Assembly: GCF_000715075.1 (NCBI RefSeq)
Contig: NC_134089.1
Coordinates: forward strand, 66,384,697 to 66,448,696
Source of the DNA: Nicotiana tabacum
Taxonomy: Eukaryota > Streptophyta > Magnoliopsida > Solanales > Solanaceae
Length of the DNA stretch: 64,000 nt
Reading direction: 5' to 3'
Shown one piece after another: positions 33,549 to 45,610 of this stretch (positions are counted from its first letter, which is position 1; the number at the start of each line of letters is the position of its first letter). The notes under the pieces were generated by a model. That model was not told the DNA's origin. It was given only the letters and a program-made list of their open reading frames with translations, and made no database searches. Position numbers and translations under genes: made by a program.

Positions 33549-35870
33549 AGTTCTTATCAGACCCCTAGGCTCATATATTCTACGAGTCATGAGCAAGTAT
33601 TAAGTAGAGTCTTGTGGTATGATATCCATACTTATCTTCGAGATGCTACATGGCATCTAGGTAAACTTCCCCTTCTTTCTCTTTGTATCGTGCAGCAATG
33701 ATTCAATTTGAAGTCTAATCATCGATTTCTCTCTATCCATGCATGTGCATTGTTGTGAGCGTGTTATTAGTTGAGTATCAACGGCTTGTGTTGATATTGT
33801 GGAAGAGTGACCAGGCAACAATGTGATAGGTATTATGCGTCGAAAGAGAAGGATGGTTTTTTGTGATGCCACGGGGTGTGGACACTTGATTTTTGTCTTA
33901 GAGTGTGGTTCAGTCTTAAGGTACGGGTGTACTGATAGATCTTTAGTAGTTCACTCGGGGGTAGAACAGCTTCTTGCACCTAGTTAATGTGTGTAGAATC
34001 GAGAGAAACAATTGATCATATAGAGGTTTTAATCATAGTAAAGTCACAGTTAGATGTCCCGTTGAGGTTTAACATGTGGGTTATTTTTCATTAAAAGTTT
34101 CGATGTTGTATGGTATTCCTTATGAGGTTATTGGGTATTCCCGGATGATGTGAATATGGATTTAGGCCAAGTGGGTGAGCTTACCGTTGATGATTAGGCC
34201 TGTGGGCATGTGTTATTATAGTTTCTAGGTTGAGGTGGAATTATGGGCTTGTTGTAACTTGAGGGGAGTGGCATCGAGGTTGGCTTGGATAGAGATTTAT
34301 CAGATATGTGATGTGCTAGGCTTGAATGACACAAGGGGATTGTTGAATAACTTAGGTTCGACATTCATCGTGGTCACATTATAAAATGGGAAGATTTTAC
34401 TCTATTGTCTATGGGCAAGGTTATTTATTCTGAATGGGATGACGTGCAATGGGGCATAGATTGTTTGGTATTTTAAGTTATTTATTGGGGCATTAGAGCA
34501 GAGTAGTTGAATTCCGGAGCATGGTGCCAGCGGGTTTGAGTTTCAAGATGCCATGCTTGAGGACTTACCAAATGCTTTCTTTCCTTTTGGAATTGTGATC
34601 GGCACGGAATTATAATGAGGACTTGGAGCAATTCTGTATCAATAATGATGTAATCTAAAGTAATTTGAGGAATATGGATCATATAGCGGTAGCTTGGGTC
34701 AACATCGTAATAACATTTATCGATTTGTTCAGCATGATCAGGAATTTCAGACGCTTTTTTGCGATTAGAATTTTGGGTTTGGGCATGCGAGACTTGGTTG
34801 ATTTTAAGAGATTTAGTTTTGATGGTTTGATTATGTGTAAATAAGTTTCGCAGAGAATGTGATGGTTTTGACTACAATGTTGAGGTTGATGTCTTCTACG
34901 AGCATGAGAAGTTTATTGCATGTTATGATTATTTCATGTATTGAGTTTAGCGGCATGCTTCTGGTTGATGGAGTGCCTATGGGGAGGACCATCCTAACAT
35001 GGGATTCAGAGTTGATAATGAGATTCTCATATTTTTATATAATATCATGGTATATGCGGTGAGCCGTATGGAACTTGTGATTGAAGGACATGGTTGTTTT
35101 CAGTTTTGAAAGGAAGTTCATGAGTTCTAGGAATCATAAGTAATTTTAGATGTTTAAGAGAATGTTAGTATTATCTTGTATCACTTGAAAAAGGTGTATG
35201 TTTTAGAAGACATATTGTGTATTGATTTATGGATGTTTTGATTAAGTACTAGAGGAATCACATGATTGGTAACCATTGGTATTAAGATTTTTACTACCTG
35301 ATGCAGAATATTGATGGGAGTATTTCTCATGAGGTGATTGTATATGCGTGACGTATCAGTCGTAATTGGAAGAGTCAGAGATTAGGTATGTAGGTTCTTA
35401 TATTCTTGAGGTTTAAAGATTGAATTTTCTTAGAGGCAAACTATCCTTTTGATTGCGGACGTATGAAGTGTGTTATTAGTTAGACAACTGATTGTACGAA
35501 TCATAGATGTGCTATTTGAGAGGATTTGTGTTCAACACATTGGGTCGCACAAGGTTGTAACAGATCATAGATAATTGGTGTATTTGTGTAATTGGAAGAA
35601 CATGAAGGGTAGAGCATTCGAGATGTTGCTTTTTAGAATTTGAGTTGGTGTTGGTCAGAAATCAGCAGTCGAGATTAGAAGATTAAGATCTATTTGGGGT
35701 TTCCTCGCGTAGAAGTTAGAAAGGGTCATTTTGGAATTTTGGAAGACTATTTACCTGTTTTGGAATTGTTTGAATCATTTCTGGGGGCCTAAGAATATCC
35801 CAATTGAGAATGTGTGTTCTATGCGGGGTTGGATTCGCTTGCATGTTACCGCATTTACTACGGATGTGTC
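33549..35870 (+). mobile_element. LB internal region, no recognisable coding
   Basis: It begins with a decayed primer site. About 2.3 kb follows that is AT-rich with stops in all frames and short open stretches only. I find no capsid, protease, RT, integrase or chromodomain motif. It is either a non-autonomous element with a non-coding interior or a coding region decayed beyond recognition. Confidence 0.5.
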
Positions 35871-36364
35871 ATCGGGTGGAATTAGTTTTATTCATGCCCT
35901 CGTCACTACTCCACTGAGATTAGTCTTGATTCTTACTAGGTACGATGTGGTGTACTCATGATACGCTTGCTGTACATTTTTGTGCAGATCCAAGTACCTC
36001 GGAGCGTGTTGGTCATTAGTTAGCTGATTGTGAGTTGCGATGGAGATTTCAAGGTATATCTGTCGTCGCATTTGCAGGCCTCAGAATCACCTTCTGAAGT
36101 TTTACTTTGTACTGTTTATTTCTATTATGGAATAGTTGTATTTAGAGATTTTCTAGTGAAATCAGTAGAGCATACGACTTGTATTACCAGTATTTTGGAT
36201 GTCATATATCTATTTTGGTTTGTTGGCTTTATATAGAAATTTCTGGTTCATGATTAATAGTTGGTTGGTTTAAATCTGTTATTAATTCGGTAAGTGTTAG
36301 GCTTACCTAGTCTTAGAGACTAGGTGCTATCACAACTCATAAGGAGGGAATTTTGGTCATGACA
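35871..36364 (+). mobile_element. LTR 3'-end fragment
   Basis: It contains the block CTGAGATTAGTCTTGATTCTTACTAGGTAC (about 35917-35946), acceptor-like ATTTTTGTGCAG-ATCCAAG (about 35985), hairpin CCTAGTC-TTAGA-GACTAGG (36306-36324) and the end GGTCATGACA. It differs from LB, so it is not that element's 3' LTR. The left boundary is uncertain. Confidence 0.65.
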
Positions 36365-37918
36365 AAGTAGTAAACATATCACCTATGGGGGAGAATTCGC
36401 TCTTACAAGGGTAGAAAAGAAATTTACCTCCAAACGACTCCAATCTAGTTTAATATAACTCAAAAAAATCAAACAAAGCCATAAGAATCAAGTCCAAACA
36501 ATAAAGCTTTAATGTTCAATCAAATCCAAAAAATCAATAAAAGTCAATCCTGGCCCACATGATCAAAACCAGAGTATAGGGGTAGATCCCGACTTTTCAT
36601 AATCTTACGAGTCCAAATATATAATTAGATTTCATAAGAGAGTCCAAATCGGCCCTCAAATCCCCAAAATATACCCTCTTATATCGTAGACAAAACCCAA
36701 AATTTTCTTTACAATTTCATATTTTAGTTGTAAAAATCCATGAGAAATTAAGATATATAACTAAATCCAAGTGAAAATTATTTACCTCCAATGTAGTAGT
36801 GAAATCCCTCTTCAAAATCTCCTCCTCTCATAGTTTAGGGTTCAAAATATGAAAAATGGGTAAGATCCACAATTCCAAACTTAAGTAGTTTGCCCAGCAC
36901 TATCTTCCGCGAATACGACCACTTCCTCGTATAGGTGAAGCACAACCTGCCTCAGCCCACAAATCCTCCTCCACGAATATGACAGAAGTCCCGTGAACGT
37001 GACAGGATGCGACCTATCCTCTTCGCGAATGTGAAGGCTTTTCACCTAGCCATCTGCCTCTCCTCTTTGCGAATGCGACCATCCTCTTCGCGAATGCGAA
37101 GGCTCTTCACCCAGCCTTACCTCCTTCTTGGTAAACGCGTCTCCCCTTCTGAGAACGTGAAGCACAACAACCCCCAGCCCCAATTCCTTCATCGCAAATG
37201 CATGACACCCCTCGTGAATGTGATGAACACCAGACACTAGAAAATCAACAATTTCCAAACATGATCGGGGTGGTCTGAAACTCACCCGAGGCCTCTGGAC
37301 TCTATCCAATTATACCAAAAAGTTCATAGACCTAATTCAAACTAATCCAAAGGCTCAAAACACTACAAACCACATCAAACCAAGATTCGAAGATCAGAAT
37401 TCTTCTCTTAACTTTCAAACATTCCAACTTCGCCAAATGCGTCTGAATGATGCTTAGACATTTCATATCACAACCAAACTTTGCACACAGATTTTAATCA
37501 ACTAAATGAAACTATCAAAAGCACTGAAACACCAATCGTTATCTGATAACATCAAAATCAAATATCGGTCAAACTTATGAACTCTCTAATTCATCAATTA
37601 TCAACTTTTGACAAATATAGTCAAAATCTTCTAGGACCATCAAAAATTGAATCCGAACATAAGACCAAGTCCGAAATAACTATAAAAACCTAGAGGAACC
37701 ATCAAATCACCAACTCGAGATCGTCTTCTCAAATATCAAACCTTGTGCAACTCTAACAACTTAAGTTTCCAAAATGAGATTAAATTTTCCAAATCACTCT
37801 CAAATCTTTCTGAAACCAACAAATCATCCCCGCTAGTCATAAAATATGTAATAAACATATGAAATCATCAAATAGAAGAATATGACTAAAATACATAAAA
37901 TGACTAATCAGATCGTCA
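36365..37918 (-). mobile_element. Chromovirus-type LTR, 5' part, truncated
   Basis: In minus orientation it starts TGACGATCTGATTAG at 37918, preceded by a purine-rich AGTTGGAGGG, so it is a 3' LTR. It holds a CG-rich array of TTCGCGAATGCGA type (36907-37215). It breaks off at 36365 against the plus-oriented LTR fragment, so its 3' half is missing. Confidence 0.7.
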
Positions 37919-38075
37919 CCCTCCAACTTAAGTGGATGAAGTATATGTGTACGAAACTGCAGAGTACTCGGACTTCAACGACAGAGAGGGAAAGGCGAGT
38001 CTGGAACTAAAGTGTTGATAAAATGAACTCAAAATATCAAAATAGCTGAAAAAAGAACTGAGAAAACTTTTATAT
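37919..38075 (-). other. Element tail and spacer
   Basis: The first about 25 bases resemble the pol-LTR junction of E2 and belong to the truncated minus-strand element. The rest is AT-rich and shows nothing recognisable. Confidence 0.4.
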
Positions 38076-38266
38076 ATAGTGCATGAATTTCATGCACTAT
38101 ACCTTAATGGCAAGTTTGTCTGCTAAGGTATAGCGCATATAATTCATGCGTTATGCCTAATTTTGAAAAGGCAGTCAAAGACTTCGTATAGAGCATCAAA
38201 TACATGTGTTATACATGAATATGAAAAGACAGTCTGGTATATCGCATGTAATTCATGTGCTATACC
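38076..38266. repeat. Four spaced palindromes
   Basis: Four imperfect palindromes lie at 38076-38100 (perfect 12-base arms ATAGTGCATGAA), 38127-38157, 38186-38214 and 38236-38266. They share the pattern GTATAGNGCAT...ATGYGTTATAC, with centres 51-58 bp apart. Two related units occur at 40692-40717 and 40785-40812. They may be the subterminal repeats of a DNA transposon. Confidence 0.75.
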
Positions 38267-39304
38267 CATTTAAATAAGCTAGTCGTCTTCTTCACGATAG
38301 AACAAAAATAGCCCCTCCCCCAATATTTTTAAAAGTGAAATACTCCATTGACCCCACACCTTCACCGAAATCTTGTCCCATTATTATTTTATCGATCTAA
38401 CACCCGATCCAAGGCCTGTCGTAAAGTGAAACTCGTTTATTGTCTAATTCGATGGTCAAAGCTTCATTGTTTCTCCATTCAAAAAAATCCAAAAAGAGGT
38501 ATTTCGAATCACTTTTTTAGTATAAATGCTATATAATTGAGTAATTAGTTGTTATTACTGTTTTGTATGTATTTGTGATTCTTTTGTGAATTTTTTTGAA
38601 TTTTTTATTTTTTTATCTGGATTAGTTTATTGTTTAGTAAATATGCATGAAAACTGTGTATTGTTCCTTTGTTAAAATAATTTGTACTACATATTTACTA
38701 TTTTTACAGTTGTACAACAATAATATGTGAATTTAGTGTTATTTAGTGTTATGTAGTGATCTTTAGTATAGTAGAGCTGATAATAAATTTTAATTTATGT
38801 TAATTAATGTTATTTATGGCCATTTAGAGTAATGTTCTTTTAGTGCTCTTTAGTATCCTTTAGTGTAGAATAATAATTACGTGTCCTCATTAAGGAACCC
38901 GGTTAGAGTACTCAGTTACGGATCAAATATTAATCACTATTAAGTGCATAGTAAATGTATTATTAGATATGAATCTAAAATTATCTATAAATCATAAAAT
39001 AATTAGGTTGCAATACAAAAGAGATGTTGCCGGATTTTTGTGTAAAATATAATAAATTAACATACAAATTATTATAAATGAAATAAATGCTTATAAGTAA
39101 TTTTTAAAAAATAATATCAATTAGTTAAGCAAATTAAGTATTTAGTATTATCTTAATGAGGAATAAGATTGTTAAAACATTAACAGTAAGTAAAAGAGAT
39201 GGTGCCATTTTGTTTATTTAAAAGTATTAAATTAAGATATAAATCGTTATGAACGCAATAAAAACTTAATAGTGACTTTTATAAAATTAAGACATAAATC
39301 GTCT
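38267..39304. other. AT-rich region, possible leader or intron of the PMD-like remnant
   Basis: There is no reading frame of note. A C-rich stretch at 38310-38420 followed by very AT-rich DNA would fit a 5' leader and intron, but this is not demonstrable. Short ATTTAGTGTTATGTAGTG-like repeats occur at about 38730-38890. Confidence 0.35.
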
Positions 39305-39940
39305 GGTGCGAGATGTGCATAGTGGTAGACGACTGAGTTATGTCTCTTCATCAAGGGATGCTGAGGATACTCCAGGCACAGAGAGGGAGACATCACATCT
39401 GCTGGAGACGTCACAACCTTCATCTAGTCCAGTGCACCTTGGAGTTTCCCTAGAGCATTGTGCACCTATTCAGACATAGGTTTGTTTGTATTACTACTAC
39501 TTTAATTTTTGTTTACCTTAATTATTAGTCAGCTATATCTAAATTGTTTATATATTTTTAAAGATTTTGCCATCAACTATCACAGAGGTCACAGTGTGTG
39601 ATACAGCATTGCCGGAGATGCATGATCTTATTCAGGAGCCAGCTGAGACACTGGTTTGACTATTAAATCGTTTTTTAACTATTGTGTTACTATTCTATAT
39701 TCATATACTAAAATATGTTAATATTTTGTAGGTTACTGATGGCCCAATGGACGCCTCTACTGATCCTGCTAGCCTTCCAAACGATCGTGCTGCAACACAT
39801 CCTCAAATAAAGAGGCGACGAGATGAAGATGATCCCGATTGCATAGCCGGTCGGGATGGTATGCACTTTAGGCTAGCCAATACTTTAAAGCATACAGGTT
39901 GTAGACACATTAATTTGTATTTTGATTTGTATATATGATA
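39305..39940 (+). pseudogene. Remnant resembling C-terminal exons of a plant-mobile-domain (PMD) gene
   Basis: Three exon-like blocks are separated by AT-rich intron-like DNA. Block 1 (about 39305-39480) reads VRDVHSGRRLSYVSSSRD and continues S/T/E-rich. Block 2 (about 39562-39655) reads PSTITEVTVCDTALPEMHD. Block 3 (39730-39935) ends KRRRDEDDPDCIAGRDGM and a KHTGC tail. The low-complexity polar tail with a basic K/R-R-R-D-E-D-D-P motif reminds me of solanaceous proteins annotated as 'serine/threonine phosphatase 7 long form homolog', which carry the transposon-associated PMD. The PMD core itself is not in the window. Alternative: tail of another MULE-encoded protein. Confidence 0.35.
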
Positions 39941-40143
39941 TTAAATATTTTTGTTAATACTATTGATGTTTTACATTATAAGCGCATGTGGTTTTAGTTT
40001 GTCTTATGATTAGCTTAAAACTAGAACACAAAAACTAAGGCAGATTAACATAAATTAAAATACGTTAAAAATACACATAATACATGAAACCTACAACATA
40101 AAAATAAAAACTACACTAAAAATGGTCATGTGTATTTTAGTCT

Positions 40144-40571
40144 CTATTGCCCATTATTCTCCGCTTCGACCAATAAAATTTTCTTGCAACCTATTATTTT
40201 CTTCTTTTGCCTCTTCAGCTACTCCTTCATTGCCTCAAGTTTTTCTTCGAGTTTCTAGATCTGTATTTCATACTCACCAGTACTATTTCAAAGGTTTATC
40301 AAACAAGATTTGTAGTATTTCTGGTTAAAGGGTGGATCATACCATTCTTCAAAATAACATTAATTTTTATCCTATAAATGATGATAATAACAAAAGAATA
40401 TTAATGAGTATGTTATAAATAATCTGTTAACTAGCATAACTTTGAATATTAATAACTCACAACTTGTTTACACATCCAACGTCCGCGACCTAGATTGCAT
40501 GTTGACCAACATGGATTCAAAGTCGCACGTTTGCTACAGTAACATCTAGGTAAGTCATTGCGTCCAGACAT
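40144..40571 (-). pseudogene. GRF-type zinc-finger protein, two exons, with stops
   Basis: Exon 1 (40571-40461) starts MSGRNDLPRCYC and has the spacing C-x-C ... NLGRGRWMC typical of the GRF finger. It ends at a GTGAGT donor. After an 89 bp intron with a TTTATAG acceptor, exon 2 (40371-40144) continues in phase 0 with YFEEWYDPPFN, then a predicted coiled coil (KLEEKLEAMKE). Exon 2 has four stops. GRF fingers bind single-stranded nucleic acid in DNA-repair and topoisomerase proteins; small GRF proteins also occur beside plant transposons. It lies next to a MULE transposase on the same strand, suggesting an accessory gene of that element. Confidence 0.65.
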
Positions 40572-40574
40572 ATC

Positions 40575-41210
40575 CTATTGCTTGAACTTGAAAATTTTAT
40601 GGAAAATTGTGTTCTTTGTTTGGTTAAGCCGCAAATAGTAATGTAAAATACGGGGGGATTTTTATAGTTTACAATGAGTGATTTTAGGTTACATAACGCA
40701 TATTGTTGATGTGCTATATTTCACGTACGAAGGATTTTTACAGTACAAGTGTGTGCAGGCTTTTTCAAGTCGACAAGACAAGACACATAACACATATTGT
40801 TGATGCGCAATGTTTAACGTACCAAGAAGAAACAATGCTCAATAGTGACGATAATGGTAAATGAAAATCATTATTTATTTCTTCAAGTTATTTTTAATTA
40901 TTGTATTGAATCTTCAATGCCAATTGTCAATTAGATTTAAGACTATTGGAAATATAATTTTATTTCATAAATATTGCAAGAAGCACCATTATAGACATTT
41001 AGTACAACAAAATATACTGCTACGAATAAATTATTTTATGCTTGAAAATTGCCAACATTGGATGAACTGCCACTGGGAGTTGAATTACCACCGATTCCCA
41101 AACCTACTGAAGGACATTTACGATGATCGTGTCATGTTAGGGAACATATACCATATTTACGCGCATAAACGATATCACAGATATCCATTTGGTTCTGTAT
41201 CCGCATTTTT
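40575..41210. other. Spacer with two palindrome-type repeats
   Basis: It contains the repeat units 40692-40717 and 40785-40812 related to those at 38076-38266. Otherwise it is AT-rich, with no convincing gene. An open stretch at 40861-41274 on the plus strand has no recognisable motif. Confidence 0.5.
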
Positions 41211-41703
41211 TTACTTGGCGATGACGCACAAAATCCTTGTTACACACCATTTAAATGGTTTCGGTGGCCAATAATGCTCAGAACCCACTGGTTGGAAGTG
41301 GCCGATATAGGTGTTTACGTATGCAGCAACACTATATTCTTTATCACCATACCTCGTCGCTGTAAACCCAGCATGTTGAAAGCACTTCATGGCAAGTGAT
41401 AAATCGTCCATTTCCCACATGAACATAATCATTTGGATTCATTGATGGTGTGAGTATTATTATCGCGATTTTAATCCAAACTGGTGCGAACCTCAAAAAT
41501 ATTTCGATCATTGAAATATTCTAAATATGTATGCTATTGTGCCCTCTTCTTACATTTCTCAAGTCGTTTCATCAGTTGTGGCATAAATTTAACACCCATT
41601 TCCGACAAGGACGATGCACTTCAGGATCCTTCAACAAACCTCTCTATCATATGCATGAATGGCATTTGTACCATGGCAGTGACAGACAATCCACTGGCAG
41701 ACT
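41211..41703 (-). pseudogene. MULE transposase, C-terminal part
   Basis: On the minus strand 41703-41484 reads LSVTAMVQMPFMHMIERFVEG and EMGVKFMPQLMKRLEKCKK, the segment after the catalytic core. Then 41432-41211 reads AMKCFQHAGFTATRY, KEYSVAAYVNTY and FQPVGSEHYWPP. This matches the tail of Mutator-like transposases, where a SWIM zinc finger (CxCx..CxH) precedes AMKC. Here the CxH is lost (DLSLAMK). It is split from the core by the solo LTR 41704-44553. Confidence 0.75.
41699..41703 (+). repeat. Target-site duplication, left copy (AGACT)
   Basis: It is identical to AGACT at 44554-44558, directly flanking the solo LTR. Confidence 0.9.
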
Positions 41704-44553
41704 TGTGACGACCCAAATCTCAACAAGTCATGATAACACCTATCACAGTACTAGGTAAGCCGACAATCACAAACAACTACGCATTTTAAATTAAAAACAT
41801 GATGTAATAAGTTTAACAGTAAAAATCTTATAAATAACTAATAAACACAACTGCGACACAACTACAAAATCTCCCAAAATTCGGTGTCACCGAGTACATG
41901 AGCAACTAAGTATCAACACAGTGTAAATCTCTAACACAACTATCTGAAAGATAGACTAGTACAGAATAAAATTGAAAAAGTAGGAGAGTCGAGGTCTACA
42001 GGCGTCAAGCAGCTACCTCAAATATCTCCTAGCAGATACTGCTTTGAGTCTAGCAACCACTGGTTCCAGATGTACCTGGATCAGCACATAAAGTGTAGAG
42101 TATAGTATGAGTACAACTGACCCATATACTCAATAAGTAACAGGACTAAAGTTGGGCTGAAAGTAGTAACGAGCCCAGAAAGATACAGTCCCTATCCAAA
42201 TAATAATAGTGCAGATAAAACAGGGAAAATGATAGTAATAACTCAATGAAATCCCATAATCAATTCGTACACAGTACAGAAATATAGATATGCTTCCAAG
42301 TTTAAAAGTTTAAGCTAAACATTGTTATAATATGCCAAGTATACCTAATATAAAAAATGTTACATCTCTATGTCTACATGGCAAATGTGTATGTCACATT
42401 TAATGAATCACGGTGATAAACTTGTGTACTCACACTCTCAGAGTACTCAATCTTAATGTCTAACACTCTCGACTTATCACTCTCAGTCACTCAGCACACT
42501 CAATCACTCAGTATTGTACGGTACATGTGCTCACTGCTGGTATGTCATACTCCGTAGGGGTAGATCCTGTCCAAGCACTAACTCAATACGGCCTTCAGGC
42601 CCTAACTCAATCATCAATGTCTCCAGTCTCTCAAGCTTACAAATCTCATGCCAATCAACCCAAACAATGATAACATGATGTAATAATAAATGACAACAAA
42701 GACTAATATATGATATGCAAATGATTAATATGACTGAGTATAAAATTTCAGATAAAGCAAATAATTCAACCGCAGAGATGACCTCAACGGGTCCCAATGG
42801 AATAACTATACAACCTAAACAAGATTTCTAACATGGATTTCAGCTCAATTACTCTGACACGTAGGGATTAAATGAATAGCAATAAGTTTATATAACTACA
42901 CGGTACCACGAATTCAACCAAGTCACAATTACTACGGTGCATGCCCACACGTATTCACCTAGCATGTGCGTCACCTCAACACCAATCACATAACACGAAA
43001 TCTAGGGATTCTACCCTTAGTGTCAAGTTTAGAAGTGTTACTTACCTCAAACCGCGTAAATCCCCACTCCAACAAGTCTTTGCCTCGCGAATCAGCCTCT
43101 GAACGACTCGAATCTAGCCACAAACAACTTAATACAATCAATACAAGGTATATGAATCGATTCAATACAATAAAGCTAAGTTCTTTAACCAATGTCAAAA
43201 AGTCAACTTCGGGCCTACATCTCGGAATCCGACAATATTTTCAAAATCTGGACACCTATTCAATAACAAGTCCAACCATACCAAAATCATCCAATTCTAA
43301 CCTCAAATTGCCTTTCAAATCCTCAAAATATAGTTTATGAAGTATCTACACTTTTTCCCAATTTTTCCATCCCAAAACACCAATTAAATGGTAAAAACAA
43401 TGATAGATTCATGTATATTAACTAAATCCAAGTTAGAATCACTTACTTCAGTCAATTCCTTTAAAATCTCTCTCAAAGTCACCCCAAACCGAGCACTTCA
43501 AGCCAAAAGACGAAGAATGAATTAAAACCCTCGAACTCACCCTTTTCTGCCCAGCGATGTCCGCTTCTACGGAAAATAGGTCACTTCTGCAAGTCTGTAT
43601 CTACGAATAAACCTATCGCAGATGAGGCTTCATTAAAGCCCATCAAATCTCACTTCTATCGTCCACCAAGCACATATGCGCTTCCGCTTCTGCGGACACA
43701 AGGAGCTTCTACGCGTCCGCTTCTGCAAGCAACGGCCGCACCTGCAGTCCCAAGTCAACAAGACATACTCCACTTCTGCGGAAAGAAATCCACATTTGCG
43801 CGAGGCCCTCCTCACCAGCGGACTCAACTCACCCAACTCCATCTCGCACCTGCGATGACTCACCCTGCACCTGCGGCCACTCCTACTGCATGTGCGATGA
43901 CACCAGACTTCAACTACTTCAGCAATCCTCTAAGTCCAAATTTGATCCCCATTTCAATCTGATTCACACCCGAGGGCCCCATCCAAATATACCAACAAAT
44001 CCTAAAACACAATACGAACTTAGTTGTGGCCTCAAATCACATCAAACAATATCAAAAACACGAATCACACCACAATTTAAGCCTAATGAAACTAATGGAT
44101 TTCCAACTTCTTCAAATGATGCTGAAACCAATCAAACCAACTGTGATTGACCTAAAATTTTGCATACAAGTCATAAATGATGCAACGGACCTATTCCAAT
44201 GTCCGAAACTGAAATCCGAGCCCGGTAACAACAAAATCAACTCTTGGTCAAACTTCTCAATTCTCCAAACTTCAACTTTTTCCAACTTTCACCAACTCAA
44301 GCCAAAATCACCATACGGAGCTATCGGAACCATCAAAACTCCATTACGGAGTCATTTACACATAAGTCAGCATCCGGTCAACTCTTCCAACTTAGGTTTC
44401 CAACCTTGGGACTAAGTTTCCAATCCATTCTGAAACATCTCCAGAACCAAACCAACCACCCAGGAAAGTAACATAACAAAAAGCGAACATAAAATAAGCA
44501 ATAAATGGGGGAATGGGGCTACAATACTCAAAATGACTGGTTGGGTCATCACA
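41704..44553 (-). mobile_element. Solo chromovirus-type LTR in the MULE transposase (2850 bp)
   Basis: On the plus strand it starts TGTGACGACCC and ends GGGTCATCACA, with perfect AGACT duplications. It carries a CG-rich array (43560-43890), donor-like ACTTACCTC (GAGGTAAGT on the minus strand, 43040-43048), a conserved GATCCAGGTAC block (about 42072) whose acceptor reads CTG, and a shortened CCTA/TAGG hairpin (41738-41755). Short open stretches inside it are not genes. Confidence 0.92.
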
Positions 44554-45610
44554 AGACTTCAACAACCCATTGAAAGACTCTAACACATTTGTAGTAAAAA
44601 GAATCCTATCTTCTGCTACCATCTTTATGCACAGTCTACTTATCAAGCTCATGTTTCATCAAACAATGATAAGCTCCTAGGTTTTCCTTCTTAATCAATT
44701 CCATTCGCATCCTGAATTTACACTCTTGATGGCTTGTTGCAGCCATTCACAATAAATCATGTAAGCTATTGGTCAGATAAGCCTGCTGGAAGTTGGCCTT
44801 CATGTGCCTAACACTGCAACAATGGTAGGCATACGGCTCCTTCCATGCATCCAAAGTATGCACAAAACTTAAAATACCACTATACTAATCAGATATTAGA
44901 CAAATACCTGAACGTTGTCTCACAATGTGCTCTTTTAAGTGGTTTAAAAACCATGCCCAAGTCTCTTGACTTTCATTGGCACAAATAGCAAATGCGAGGG
45001 GAAGTATGCTTCCATTAACATTTACAGCAATGGTAATCAACATCTTTATATCATACTTTCCGTATACATGCGTGTCATCTCTGGAGATTACCAGCCGACA
45101 ATACACAAAAACCATCAATGGCTGGTTTAAATGGCCAGAACACATATCTAAATATGTATTCTAGTATTCCCGAAATACCTTCAAGCTTCCATTCAACAAC
45201 TGTCTCAGGGTTAAAGTATTGCAAAGCATCCATGTACCTCGATAGAACGACAAATAACTTATCCCAATTACTATAAACAATCTCAAACACACGTTTATGC
45301 CCAAGAAATTCCTTTCTTTTGGTAATGGTACACCCATATACCTACGCAACTGATGTTATACACCCGTTCACCTTGTACCTTATGGATGATTCAATGTGTG
45401 GAATCAATACAAGGGAAATCAAGTCAACATTCAAGTTAAAATGATTCCCATTGAATGTGTCCATATCACAAGTGTGCTTTTCGATGTATTTCCCCACCAT
45501 CCACATATTAGTTTTCAACTTTCTTGCACGCAGTATCCACTTACAACCTTGATCCCATCTACGACAAATAACCTTATATATTTGCTTATATGACTCATTA
45601 ACCTCTATTT
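44554..45610 (-). pseudogene. MULE (Mutator-like) transposase, DNA-binding and DDE core
   Basis: From upstream: CKWILRARKLKTNMWMVGKY...HTC (45600-45480, the MuDR/FLYWCH-like finger), then WKLEG.., FWPFKPAIDGF, RDDTHVYGKYD (first catalytic Asp; D-x-T-H), NVNGSILPLAFAI, SQETWAWFLNHLKEH, ICLISD (second Asp), a C-x3-H pair (CSVRHMKANFQ, about 44800) and FTTNVLESFNGLLKS (44554-44605). This is the MURA/MULE transposase, which cuts at terminal inverted repeats. Stops (45170, 44888 and others) and frameshifts disable it. Confidence 0.88.

Noticed and set aside
34859..35062. 67-codon frame in the LB interior as a possible gene
   Set aside because: There is no domain, no neighbouring frame in the same polyprotein order, and codon content is like the surrounding AT-rich DNA.
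40861..41274. 137-codon open frame on the plus strand
   Set aside because: It is AT-rich, has no recognisable motif, and overlaps the MULE transposase C-terminus on the other strand.
42966..44471. Several open frames of 75-129 codons on the plus strand
   Set aside because: All lie inside the solo LTR 41704-44553, antisense to it, and resemble the low-complexity antisense frames of other LTRs.
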